The notes below the pieces were generated by a model that saw only the letters and a program-made list of their open reading frames with translations, did not search any database and was not told where the DNA came from. A program made the position numbers and the translations under genes. This document shows, one piece after another, positions 1 to 5,919 of a stretch of 9,271 nt of DNA. The stretch is from Deltaproteobacteria bacterium (GTDB taxonomy: Bacteria > Desulfobacterota > Desulfarculia > Adiutricales > Adiutricaceae), in the NCBI GenBank assembly GCA_031269135.1, contig JAISZP010000106.1, positions 1 to 9,271 on the forward strand, in the 5' to 3' direction. Each line of letters starts with the position of its first letter. The stretch's first letter is position 1.

Positions 1-357
1 GCCGGTCTTTGAAGGCGGCGGGCTGGAAGGGATCTGAGCGGTTGAAGGCTCAGCACCGGATTTAGCCGCTGGGGAAGAAGCCTCGGCCTTTGAACCTGCG
101 ACTTCCGAAATCGCCTCGCCGGGCTGACCGATATAGGCCAAAATAGCGCCGGCCTCCAGATCGCTGCCGGGCTGGGCCACAATTTTCAAGATGACTCCAG
201 CTTGAGGCGCTTCCACTTTGTTGGTGAGCTTATCGGTCATGACTTCCACCACCGCTTCCCCCACACTAACCTGGTCGCCTTCATTTTTTAACCACTTCAC
301 CACTTGAGCGGTGGACATGGTCAGACCCATTTTGGGCATTCTTAATTCCACGGCCAT
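1..357 (-). CDS. acoC: E2 dihydrolipoamide acetyltransferase, N-terminal part (lipoyl domain), truncated by window edge
   Basis: This is the amino-terminal 119 residues of an E2 acyltransferase; the gene runs off the left edge without a stop. E2 carries the acyl group made by E1 on a swinging lipoyl-lysine and transfers it to CoA. Residues 2-77 are a biotinyl/lipoyl domain that opens with MAVELRMPKMGLTMS. The lipoylated lysine is predicted to be K43 in the TDKLTNKVEAP hairpin. From about residue 83 an Ala/Pro/Ser-rich flexible linker begins, typical of E2 proteins. I chose the ATG at 357 because AAAGG and GGAG lie 7-12 nt upstream (365-373) and because E2 proteins usually begin right at the lipoyl domain. 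An in-frame ATG at 438 would add 27 uncharacteristic residues and has no visible ribosome site. It is the last visible gene of the operon. The specific acetoin assignment comes from the neighbours, since the catalytic domain is outside the window. Confidence 0.88.
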   Translation of the reverse strand, partial: MAVELRMPKMGLTMSTAQVVKWLKNEGDQVSVGEAVVEVMTDKLTNKVEAPQAGVILKIVAQPGSDLEAGAILAYIGQPGEAISEVAGSKAEASSPAAKSGAEPSTAQIPSSPPPSKTG

Positions 358-438
358 TTTATCGCCTTTCTCCGTCAGATCGCCGCCATTGGCGGCGGCT
401 ACGCTGCTGTTTTTTTGTATTAAAATTTCCGACGTCAT

Positions 439-704
439 CGGTAGTAGTCGTCAAACACTGTTTTTTAGTCCGGCTTTCGGTATGGACCCTTGGTTTAACG
501 ACTGATTTTAAACTGGACAGATGTTGAAACTGGACTGCATTGAACTGAAATGATTTTAAACTGAAATGAGAATAAAATATGACAGATGTTGAACTAGACC
601 AATATTGAACCTTGATTGATATTAAACCTGGCAGATATTAAACTTGGGCTTATATTGAAACTGTCCTGAGAATAAACCTGGATTGAGCATAAAAATGACA
701 GCTC
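439..704. other. acoX-acoC intergenic spacer, non-coding
   Basis: This spacer lies inside the operon and becomes 347 bp if acoC starts at 357. Apart from the degenerate short tandem array listed separately, I see no promoter, terminator or credible small gene. A plus-strand reading frame across 311-505 is antisense to acoC and has no support. Confidence 0.7.
501..697. repeat. Degenerate tandem array, 15-18 bp units, about 12 copies
   Basis: On the plus strand the units follow a consensus close to CAGATATTGAACCTGGA; examples are CAGATATTAAACTTGGG and CAGATGTTGAACTAGAC. Unit length drifts between 15 and 18 bp, and most copies differ from each other by several bases, so the array is old. It fills most of the space between acoX and acoC and should be transcribed as part of the operon mRNA. 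It is AT-rich compared with the flanking genes. The unit is not a multiple of three and the array contains stops in the operon direction, so it is not coding. Confidence 0.8.
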
Positions 705-1805
705 TCAGCCAAGTTCCGCTAAACGCTGCGCGTCGCGGTAAAAACCAAGAGCGACCGAACCGGCCAAAGCCGCCTCCAAGTCGACCACAAATGGGCCTTG
801 GCTGCTGAGGCTGATGGAGACCTTATCGTTTTCGCTTATTTCCACTTCGCGTTCGCCGTCTAAAGCTATGACGGCCGGTGAGACTGAGATGTCTATGTGC
901 TCTCCGACATAAAGCCGCCCGCTGTCGGTGACCCCCACCGCCTTGATCACGCCCGGAGCTATCGGGGCCATCAGATCCCGGCGTCGAGGGTCGAAAACGA
1001 CGTAGGCCCCAAAGGAATCTTTGGGACTGACGGGATTGGTTTTGCCTATGATTGAGGCCAGCCCCATATCGCCGGGTTCGCCGCGGGTGAAGACGGCTTG
1101 AGCCAGATCGCTCACATCCCAGACCGCCTTGGAACCGGTGAAACTGCCTCTGGTCACCACCGCGTCCACCAGAGCCTCGTCTACCTTTTGGCCGTTTTTT
1201 TCGATCGTTAAACGCTTGGCCTGGTAGACGGCCTGCGGTCCGGCCAGGTCCAGGGCGACCGCCGCCGCCGCAAGTCCCGCCGTCGTCGCTTCCACCATGC
1301 TGGGGAAGACGTTGTTGGTGCCGGAGGATATCGGCAAGAGCGGAACTTGACCTGAGCCTTTAGCCGCTTGTCGGCAAGTGCCGTCGCCGCCCAAAACCAG
1401 GATGCATTTAGCTCCTTGTCGAGCTATGGCCTCAGCCGCCGTCCTCGAGTCGTTTTGACTGCCGGTCAGCTCGACGTCGGCCTGCTCGATTTTTATTCCC
1501 GGCCCGGGCGCCTGAGCATTTTTCAAAAGACCGTCCTTAAAACTGTAATTAGATCCCAAACCGTCGACGGCTTTATGCATTAGGCCGAAATAATCCGGCA
1601 TATACAGGATGCGGCCAACGCCGCAGGTCATGAGCGAGATGACCAGACGTCTGACGATGCTGACTTTGCCCTGATTGTCGACCACTGTCCCATGGGCCAC
1701 CAGGCGACGAATATCTTTGCCGGAAGCGGGGTTGGCTATCAGACCTACGGTAGGCCGGTTCATTTGAAGCACCCATTTTGAAGGTTTATTATTCGACCAT
1801 GACAT
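705..1805 (-). CDS. acoX: AcoX-type ATP-NAD kinase family protein
   Basis: This 366-residue protein has the NAD/diacylglycerol kinase fold. The N-terminal strand and loop GLIANPASGKDIRRLVA (21-37) is characteristic of the AcoX/COG3199 branch. The nucleotide-binding signature GGDGT is at 139-143, followed by a second conserved motif SSGTNNVFP at 160-168. AcoX genes sit with acetoin dehydrogenase genes in several bacteria (known for Cupriavidus and Pseudomonas aco clusters), but its biochemical role there is not settled; phosphorylation of NAD or another nucleotide is inferred from the fold. Length matches the family (about 350-370 aa). The start is uncertain: the ATG at 1805 and the in-frame ATG at 1763 (MNRPTVGL) both lack a strong ribosome site, and the second sits closer to the conserved domain. 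It follows acoB after 75 bp and precedes acoC. Confidence 0.9.
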   Translation of the reverse strand: MSWSNNKPSKWVLQMNRPTVGLIANPASGKDIRRLVAHGTVVDNQGKVSIVRRLVISLMTCGVGRILYMPDYFGLMHKAVDGLGSNYSFKDGLLKNAQAPGPGIKIEQADVELTGSQNDSRTAAEAIARQGAKCILVLGGDGTCRQAAKGSGQVPLLPISSGTNNVFPSMVEATTAGLAAAAVALDLAGPQAVYQAKRLTIEKNGQKVDEALVDAVVTRGSFTGSKAVWDVSDLAQAVFTRGEPGDMGLASIIGKTNPVSPKDSFGAYVVFDPRRRDLMAPIAPGVIKAVGVTDSGRLYVGEHIDISVSPAVIALDGEREVEISENDKVSISLSSQGPFVVDLEAALAGSVALGFYRDAQRLAELG

Positions 1806-1854
1806 GCTTTGGCCGGAGCCAGGTTAGCGACTCCGACCAAGTCAGGGTTTTTGC

Positions 1855-1897
1855 TTAATGCAGCGATTTGATTTTTTGACCTAATACAGCGATTTGA
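1855..1897. repeat. Imperfect direct duplication of the acoB 3' end
   Basis: The 17 bases at 1881-1897, which are the last codons and TAG stop of acoB, recur at 1855-1871 with two mismatches (TTAATGCAGCGATTTGA against CTAATACAGCGATTTGA on the plus strand). The offset is 26 bp and the copy lies just after the acoB stop in the acoB-acoX spacer. It looks like a single tail duplication. Confidence 0.75.
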
Positions 1898-2852
1898 CGG
1901 CAGCCAGGATCTTGTCGACCGTCGGAATATAAGCGGCTTCCAGCGGCGGGCTGAAAGGCACCGGGGTATCCGGAGCGGTCACCCTCAGGATGGGACCATT
2001 TAGGTAGTCGAAGCCCTCTTCGGCCAAGACCGCCGCGATTTCACCGGCGAAACCTCCGGTTCTGACGGCTTCCTGGACGATTACGGCGCGACCGCACTTT
2101 TTGACGGATTGGAGGATGGTTTCCTTGTCGAGGGGAGAGATGGTCCTGAGATCCACCACCTCGGCACTGATCTTATCTTTGACGAGGGCGTCGGCGGCTT
2201 CCAGGCATTTTCCGACCATGGCGCCCCAGCTGATGAGGGTGAGATCGTTGCCTTCGCGGGCGACGTTGGCCTTGCCGATAGGCGCCACATAGTCGCCGTC
2301 GGGGACTTCTCCGACAAGACCGTACAGAGCTTTATGCTCGATGTAGACGACCGGGTTATTGTCGCGGATGGCGGCGATCATCATCCCCTTGGCGTCGGCA
2401 GGCGTATAGGGCATGACCACCTTGATGCCGGGAATGTGGGCCAGCCAGGCTTCCATACATTGGGAATGCTGGGCGGCTGCGGAAAAACCCGCTCCGCACG
2501 GGAGACGAACCACCATCGGCAGCAGGACTTTGCCGCCGAACATGTAGCGCATCTTGGCCGCCTGATTGAACAGCTCGTCCATGGCGACGCCTAAGAAGTC
2601 GATGAACATAAGCTCCACAATGGGCCTGGTGCCGACCGAGGCGGCGCCGACGCCTAGAGCCAGAATGGCCGTTTCGCTGATGGGCGTGTCCACGACGCGC
2701 TCAGGGCCGAATTCGGCGAACATGCCCTGAGTTTGTCCAAAACAGCCTCCAAAGGGGCCGACATCTTCTCCAGCCAGAAAGACCTTGGGGTCTTTGCGCA
2801 TTTCCAAAACCATACCTTCGCGCAAGGCTTCAACATACGTTTTCTGGGACAT
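1881..2852 (-). CDS. acoB: Acetoin dehydrogenase / 2-oxo acid dehydrogenase E1 component, beta subunit
   Basis: This 323-residue protein is a full-length E1 beta subunit (transketolase-like pyrimidine-binding domain followed by the transketolase C-terminal domain). With E1 alpha it forms the heterotetramer that cleaves the substrate on thiamine diphosphate and passes the two-carbon unit to E2. Family landmarks are FLAGEDVGPFGGCFG (25-39), DTPISE (55-60) with E60 expected to contact the cofactor pyrimidine ring, the AQHSQCMEAW stretch (127-136), and the domain-2 segment VVDLRTISPLDKETI (232-246). The start ATG at 2852 has an AAAGGAG ribosome site at 2863-2869, which overlaps the acoA stop codon; the genes are 15 bp apart, so translation may be coupled. 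Sequence alone does not separate acetoin from pyruvate or branched-chain enzymes. The acoX neighbour favours acetoin. Confidence 0.93.
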   Translation of the reverse strand: MSQKTYVEALREGMVLEMRKDPKVFLAGEDVGPFGGCFGQTQGMFAEFGPERVVDTPISETAILALGVGAASVGTRPIVELMFIDFLGVAMDELFNQAAKMRYMFGGKVLLPMVVRLPCGAGFSAAAQHSQCMEAWLAHIPGIKVVMPYTPADAKGMMIAAIRDNNPVVYIEHKALYGLVGEVPDGDYVAPIGKANVAREGNDLTLISWGAMVGKCLEAADALVKDKISAEVVDLRTISPLDKETILQSVKKCGRAVIVQEAVRTGGFAGEIAAVLAEEGFDYLNGPILRVTAPDTPVPFSPPLEAAYIPTVDKILAAVKSLY

Positions 2853-2867
2853 AGTGTAGTTCTCCTT

Positions 2868-3827
2868 TTAAGCCAGCACGTCGGTGGTGAGTTCGGAAAT
2901 TTCAGGATAAGGACTCTTTTCGGCGAATGCGACACCGGCCTCGATGTCCTGATCGGCCTTAGCTTTGATGGAATCAAGGGTCTTTTGATCCACATACTTG
3001 AGATCCAGCAATTTTTTGGCGAACTGCGGGATGGGATCCTTGTCCAACCAGGCGGCCTGCTCCTGAGGATTCTTGTAGGTGCTGGGGTCGCCTTCGAAGT
3101 GGCCTCTGTGTCGCCAGGTCTTGCATTCAATCAAGCTGGGTCCTTCGCCTCTCCTGGCTCTGGCTATGGCCTCATAGGCCGCCTCGTAGACGGCGACCGG
3201 ATCGTTTCCATCCACCGTAATTCCCGGAATTCCGTAGGCCCCGGCCCGATCGGAGATGTCCGTGATGTTCATGGCTGTGGTCTGGCGGTTGGAGATGCCG
3301 TACTGATTGTTTTCGCAGACGTAAACCACAGGGAGTTTAAAGGTGGAGGCCATGTTCAAGCCTTCGTGAAAGGTTCCGCGGTTGGAAGACCCGTCGCCGA
3401 AGAAACAGATGCAGACTTTGTCGGTCTTGAGGTATTTGAGCGCGAAGCCCACCCCAGCCGCCAAGGTGAGACCGGCGCCGACGATGCCGTTGGCGCCCAG
3501 CATGCCGAGATCGACGGCGGCGATGTGCATGGAACCGCCCTTGCCTTTACAGTATCCGTCGGTTTTGCCGAAAAGCTCGGCCATCATTACATTGGGATCC
3601 CCGCCTTTGACCAATAAATGTCCATGTCCTCTGTGGTGACTGTGGATATAGTCCTCAGGCTTAAGGTTGGAGATGACCCCAGTGGCTATCGCCTCTTCGC
3701 CCACATACAGATGGACGAATCCAGGGATTTTCTGCGCAGCGAAAAGGTCACGGGCCTTGTGCTCGAAAGCCCGTATCCGGACCATATCGCTGTACATTTT
3801 AATCAAGATTTCTTTTTCAATTTTCAT
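2868..3827 (-). CDS. acoA: Acetoin dehydrogenase / 2-oxo acid dehydrogenase E1 component, alpha subunit
   Basis: This 319-residue E1 alpha subunit binds thiamine diphosphate and Mg2+ and catalyses the first, C-C bond-cleaving step. HSHHRGHGH at 62-70 is the substrate/cofactor-side loop. The ThDP/Mg motif runs from GDGSSNRG (144-151) to the closing CENNQYG (171-177), the GDG-x(~26)-NN pattern of this family. RHRGHFEGDP (239-248) corresponds to the loop that in mitochondrial E1 alpha carries regulatory phosphorylation; here the residues resemble AcoA-type proteins. Length is typical for the short AcoA/PdhA forms. The ATG at 3827 is preceded by GGGAG six bases upstream. It lies 58 bp after the Lin0512-family gene and 15 bp before acoB, in the same operon. 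Confidence 0.93.
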   Translation of the reverse strand: MKIEKEILIKMYSDMVRIRAFEHKARDLFAAQKIPGFVHLYVGEEAIATGVISNLKPEDYIHSHHRGHGHLLVKGGDPNVMMAELFGKTDGYCKGKGGSMHIAAVDLGMLGANGIVGAGLTLAAGVGFALKYLKTDKVCICFFGDGSSNRGTFHEGLNMASTFKLPVVYVCENNQYGISNRQTTAMNITDISDRAGAYGIPGITVDGNDPVAVYEAAYEAIARARRGEGPSLIECKTWRHRGHFEGDPSTYKNPQEQAAWLDKDPIPQFAKKLLDLKYVDQKTLDSIKAKADQDIEAGVAFAEKSPYPEISELTTDVLA

Positions 3828-3885
3828 TTTCGACTCCCAAAAGGTGTTAGCTGGGTTGTTAAGTCCGAATAAACGCCAAATCTCG

Positions 3886-4272
3886 TCAACTTTTGTTTTT
3901 TATAGGGTGCTGATCCAGATCCACCAGCACGGTCAGAGAAGCCACAACTATAACTATCCGATCCCCAGCGCCGAGAGAGGGCACATTCAATCCCTCAGTC
4001 TCCATGCCTCCTTCGACCACTTCAATCTCAACCTGACCAAAGGGCACGGCTTTTCTGATCTCTTGCAGGTCGAGACGCTCAGGATGAGGCGCGGCCACTT
4101 TAAGCCGAATGTACATGCGGTCAGGGTGATCGAAATTGAAGATGTCCATCAATCCGCACAGGCAACTGTGAGAAACTGCGTCCTTGATGGCCCTTTTGGC
4201 CGCCTTGGTCACGTCCTGGCCGTGAAGATCGGCTCCCGTGCCAAACTCGACGATGAACCGTTTTAAATTCAT
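3886..4272 (-). CDS. Lin0512-family protein of unknown function, first gene of the aco operon
   Basis: This 128-residue protein has no assigned activity. Residues 11-18 read GTGADLHG, matching the GxGxDxHG signature that defines the Lin0512 family (TIGR02058), a small family spread patchily through bacteria and plants. The rest is compatible with a compact alpha/beta protein: predicted strands near 52-60 (MYIRLKVAA), 80-87 (QVEIEVVE) and 104-118 (RIVIVVASLTVLV). There is no signal peptide or membrane segment, so it is probably cytosolic. The ATG at 4272 is chosen because AAAGGAG (4281-4287) sits 8 nt upstream; a GTG three codons earlier overlaps that ribosome site and is rejected. It is the promoter-proximal gene of the aco operon, 58 bp before acoA. 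A role in acetoin or cofactor handling is inferred only from position. Confidence 0.88.
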   Translation of the reverse strand: MNLKRFIVEFGTGADLHGQDVTKAAKRAIKDAVSHSCLCGLMDIFNFDHPDRMYIRLKVAAPHPERLDLQEIRKAVPFGQVEIEVVEGGMETEGLNVPSLGAGDRIVIVVASLTVLVDLDQHPIKNKS

Positions 4273-4280
4273 AGAACCCA

Positions 4281-4287
4281 CTCCTTT
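4281..4287 (-). promoter_or_regulatory. Ribosome binding site deciding the start of the Lin0512-family gene
   Basis: AAAGGAG on the minus strand, 8 nt before the ATG at 4272. It fixes that start and excludes the GTG at 4281, which overlaps the site. Confidence 0.8.
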
Positions 4288-4300
4288 AGTCGAACCTGAC

Positions 4301-4410
4301 GACGATCATGACGCCGACGCTTTCGTCTTCGACGATCGTGAGGCTGATGTTTTCGTCTTCGGCGATCGTGACGTCGATGTTTTTGTCTTTGGAGATCGTG
4401 ACGACAATGC
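4301..4410. repeat. 30-bp tandem array in the aco operon leader, 3.7 units
   Basis: Units run 4301-4330, 4331-4360, 4361-4390 and a partial 4391-4410, with an exact 30-bp period. Each carries a GATCGTGA-like core (GATCATGA in the first) and ends in TTTCGTCTTC or a variant. The second unit contains the 8-bp palindrome ACGATCGT. The period is a multiple of three, so plus-strand translation gives a DVDVFVFGDR-like decapeptide repeat. That frame overlaps the Lin0512 gene and has no ribosome site, so I do not call it coding. The array lies downstream of the predicted sigma-54 transcription start and so falls in the 5' leader RNA of the aco operon. Confidence 0.85.
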
Positions 4411-4415
4411 TCGGC

Positions 4416-4437
4416 GCGCCGTCGGAGACGACGGCGC
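4416..4437 (-). promoter_or_regulatory. Perfect 9-bp hairpin in the aco operon leader
   Basis: GCGCCGTCG and its exact complement CGACGGCGC enclose a 4-nt loop (GAGA on plus, TCTC on minus). It would form a stable stem near the 5' end of the leader RNA. There is no T-run after it on either strand, so it is not a standard intrinsic terminator. An mRNA-protecting 5' stem or a regulatory structure is possible; this is inference. Confidence 0.6.
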
Positions 4438-4482
4438 ATGGTTTGTTTCCCGATTAATTGTCATACTTATGATTTCATCCAT

Positions 4483-4498
4483 TGCAAAAGGTGCGCCA
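4483..4498 (-). promoter_or_regulatory. Sigma-54 (-24/-12) promoter of the aco operon
   Basis: The minus strand reads TGGCGCACCTTTTGCA. Against the sigma-54 consensus TGGCACGN4TTGCW, the invariant GG (4497-4496) and GC (4485-4484) are separated by the required 10 bases, and TGGC and TTGCA are exact. Transcription should start near 4472, about 200 nt before the Lin0512-family start. Sigma-54 dependence with the enhancer-binding activator AcoR is established for aco operons in Cupriavidus and Bacillus (as sigma-L), which supports this call. No acoR gene is in the window. Confidence 0.78.
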
Positions 4499-4674
4499 AC
4501 ACCAAAAAACTTCGACCCGCAAGTCCGGCCCAAGGCGTCCGGCCCACCTAATCGACACGATTATGCCTGCAAACATCCGATCCGATTTTTGAAAAAACGC
4601 AAACAGACGCCGCCGAGTCGAAAAAGTCGTCTTGATATTTTGGAAATGGAGAAAGGAAATTGGTCCGGATTGAT

Positions 4675-4686
4675 ACAGGCGCCTGT
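4675..4686. promoter_or_regulatory. 12-bp perfect palindrome upstream of the aco promoter
   Basis: ACAGGCGCCTGT is self-complementary with no spacer and lies 5 bp from the larger palindrome at 4692-4710. It could be half of a two-site activator region or chance; no family-specific match is claimed. Confidence 0.4.
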
Positions 4687-4691
4687 TTGAG

Positions 4692-4710
4692 TTGTTCCAT
4701 TTTGGAACAA
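4692..4710. promoter_or_regulatory. Candidate enhancer (activator) site: 8-bp inverted repeat
   Basis: TTGTTCCA and TGGAACAA are exact inverted repeats separated by TTT. The site is about 200 bp upstream of the -24 element on the minus strand, within the range used by sigma-54 enhancer-binding proteins, which bind dyads of this size. An AcoR-like activator is the natural candidate, by inference. There is no T-run, so a terminator is unlikely. Confidence 0.6.
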
Positions 4711-4802
4711 TGTTGAACGGTTTTTCAGTCAAAGACAGGACAAGTTGTTGCGGCGAGCGAAAAACCGTCCAAATCGCGAGGCCGCCGCCTAATCAGTCCC
4801 AG

Positions 4803-4828
4803 GCCGCAAAACAATGCCGCAAAACAAT
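4803..4828. repeat. 13-bp perfect tandem duplication
   Basis: GCCGCAAAACAAT occurs twice head to tail (4803-4815 and 4816-4828) with no mismatch, suggesting a recent slippage event. Confidence 0.8.
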
Positions 4829-4968
4829 CCGTCTCCCTCTTAGTTTTTCGCTCTCAGAACCCTCGCCCGACTTTTTGAGACGTTCAAACTGGATATATGA
4901 GGCAGACGGCGTATTTTGGCTTGCTGCGGCATCATTTATGGGCGCTTGTCGTTTGGTCATGGGACGCG

Positions 4969-5132
4969 GCATCTAGGTTGCATCTAGGCTGCATCTATGT
5001 TGCATCTATGTTGCTTTTAGGCTGCATCTTGGCTGCATCCATGCTGCATCTAGGTTGCTTTCGGTTGCATCTATGCTGTTTCTTGGCTGTTTCTTGGCTG
5101 TTTCTTGGCCGCTTCTTGGCTGCATCTACGAC
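4969..5132. repeat. 11-bp tandem array, about 15 units
   Basis: The units follow GCATCTAGGCT, with variants such as GCATCTATGTT and GTTTCTTGGCT. All are 11 bp except one of 10 bp at 5057-5066. Units 4-5 and the run at 5078-5110 show local homogenisation (three near-identical GTTTCTTGGCT units), the pattern expected from repeated slippage. The period is close to one helical turn. It is non-coding: the period is not a multiple of three, and the leucine/cysteine-rich plus-strand translation is a by-product. Confidence 0.88.
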
Positions 5133-5264
5133 TTTATCGCCGCCTTTCAAACTCGATACTCCCGCCGTTCTAGCTTCAGCTTGCCTCTCGGCGCGGAGCG
5201 TTTTTCTTTATTTCGTGATCCGAGCATACTCCGCTTGCAGCGCGGCTGGGTTCGGGAACTCGTC

Positions 5265-5352
5265 GCCGTCTCCGAGCTTTGCAGATTCCGCGATTTGCCG
5301 TCTCCGAGCTTTGCAGATTCTGAGCTTCACTGTCTCCGACCTTTACCGTCGA
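5265..5352. repeat. 32-bp tandem array, two exact cores and one diverged
   Basis: A 24-bp core beginning GCCGTCTCCGAGCTTTGCAG is identical at 5265-5288 and 5297-5320, offset 32 bp. A third, diverged copy (TGTCTCCGACCTTTACCG) appears one further period on, near 5331. Confidence 0.8.
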
Positions 5353-5527
5353 CGTTTTCTGCGGGTCGGCGGACGCTCGAATCGTTTCTGCGGCAGGCGG
5401 GCTGAACGCCAGTGGACGCCTGCGGCAGGTGCGCGATTATGGGGCCTGGTTCCGTTAGAATACTTGAGCAGTTATGGGCTTAAACTATGGCAGGGCACGA
5501 GCCTTTTGGCGGCGGGCGGCGAGATGA

Positions 5528-5579
5528 GGGCTGTGAGCAGTGAGTTGTGGGCTGTGGGCTGTGGGCTGTGAGCAGTGAG
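5528..5579. repeat. 7-bp GGGCTGT repeats flanked by two 17-bp identical copies
   Basis: GGGCTGTGAGCAGTGAG occurs at 5528-5544 and again at 5563-5579. Between them, and running into the second copy, GGGCTGT is repeated with a 7-bp period. Strongly G/T-rich on the plus strand. Confidence 0.8.
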
Positions 5580-5601
5580 AGTATTGGATTAGGGGACAAA
5601 T

Positions 5602-5699
5602 GGAGCTATGGAGTTATGGGGGGCTATGCGACTATGGGACTATGGCGCTATGGAGCTATGGAGCTATGGTGCTATGGGGCTAGGCGGCGATGGGATTAG
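5602..5699. repeat. 8-bp tandem array, about 12 units
   Basis: Units follow GGNGCTAT: GGAGCTAT at 5602, 5652 and 5660, GGCGCTAT at 5644, GGTGCTAT at 5668, with TATG recurring every 8 bp from 5625 to 5681 apart from one 2-bp slip near 5618. The last units decay to GGGGCTAG, GCGGCGAT and GGGATTAG. Confidence 0.85.
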
Positions 5700-5782
5700 A
5701 GATTAGGGGACTAGGGCAGGGGGCCTTGAATCCGGGGCAATCCAGTTTGCCCAAGAAAATCCTGAATCCTCAATTTTAATTT

Positions 5783-5812
5783 TTGGCGCCGGACCTAAAA
5801 TTTTGCTATAAT
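5783..5812 (+). promoter_or_regulatory. Candidate sigma-70 promoter for the HD-domain gene
   Basis: A perfect TATAAT at 5807-5812 is preceded by TGC, giving an extended -10. An 18-bp spacer leads back to a weak -35, TTGGCG (5783-5788). The leader would be about 170 nt. A second TATAAT at 5931-5936 lacks a good -35. Confidence 0.5.
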
Positions 5813-5919
5813 CATACGACGCTTTTTCTTTCGTAAACCTGTTTTTTCGTCAATAGTCGCCAAGGATTCTTGCTCGCAGACTTTTTTGCGTTCTCGATTA
5901 AAATCAATTCTTTATTTGA

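Noticed and set aside
358..438. N-terminal extension of acoC from the upstream ATG at 438
   Set aside because: The 27 extra residues are not domain-like and have no ribosome site, while the ATG at 357 has one and matches the usual E2 start.
2109..2594. A 161-codon plus-strand open frame antisense to acoB
   Set aside because: Shadow of the E1 beta gene; His/Gly-rich composition typical of antisense frames in GC-biased genes.
2733..3617. A 294-codon open frame on the plus strand antisense to acoA/acoB
   Set aside because: It mirrors the codon bias of two confidently identified genes on the other strand, has no recognisable domain and no ribosome site.
4416..4437. The leader hairpin as an intrinsic terminator or attenuator
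   Set aside because: No T-run follows on either strand and no leader peptide or alternative pairing was evident.
4897..5571. A 224-codon plus frame with a hydrophobic, membrane-like N-terminal half
   Set aside because: The hydrophobic stretch is just the translation of the 11-bp array, the later part crosses the 32-bp and 7-bp arrays, and there is no ribosome site.
4969..5699. Possible CRISPR array
   Set aside because: Repeats are directly adjacent with no unique spacers, are only 7-32 bp, and no cas genes are present.
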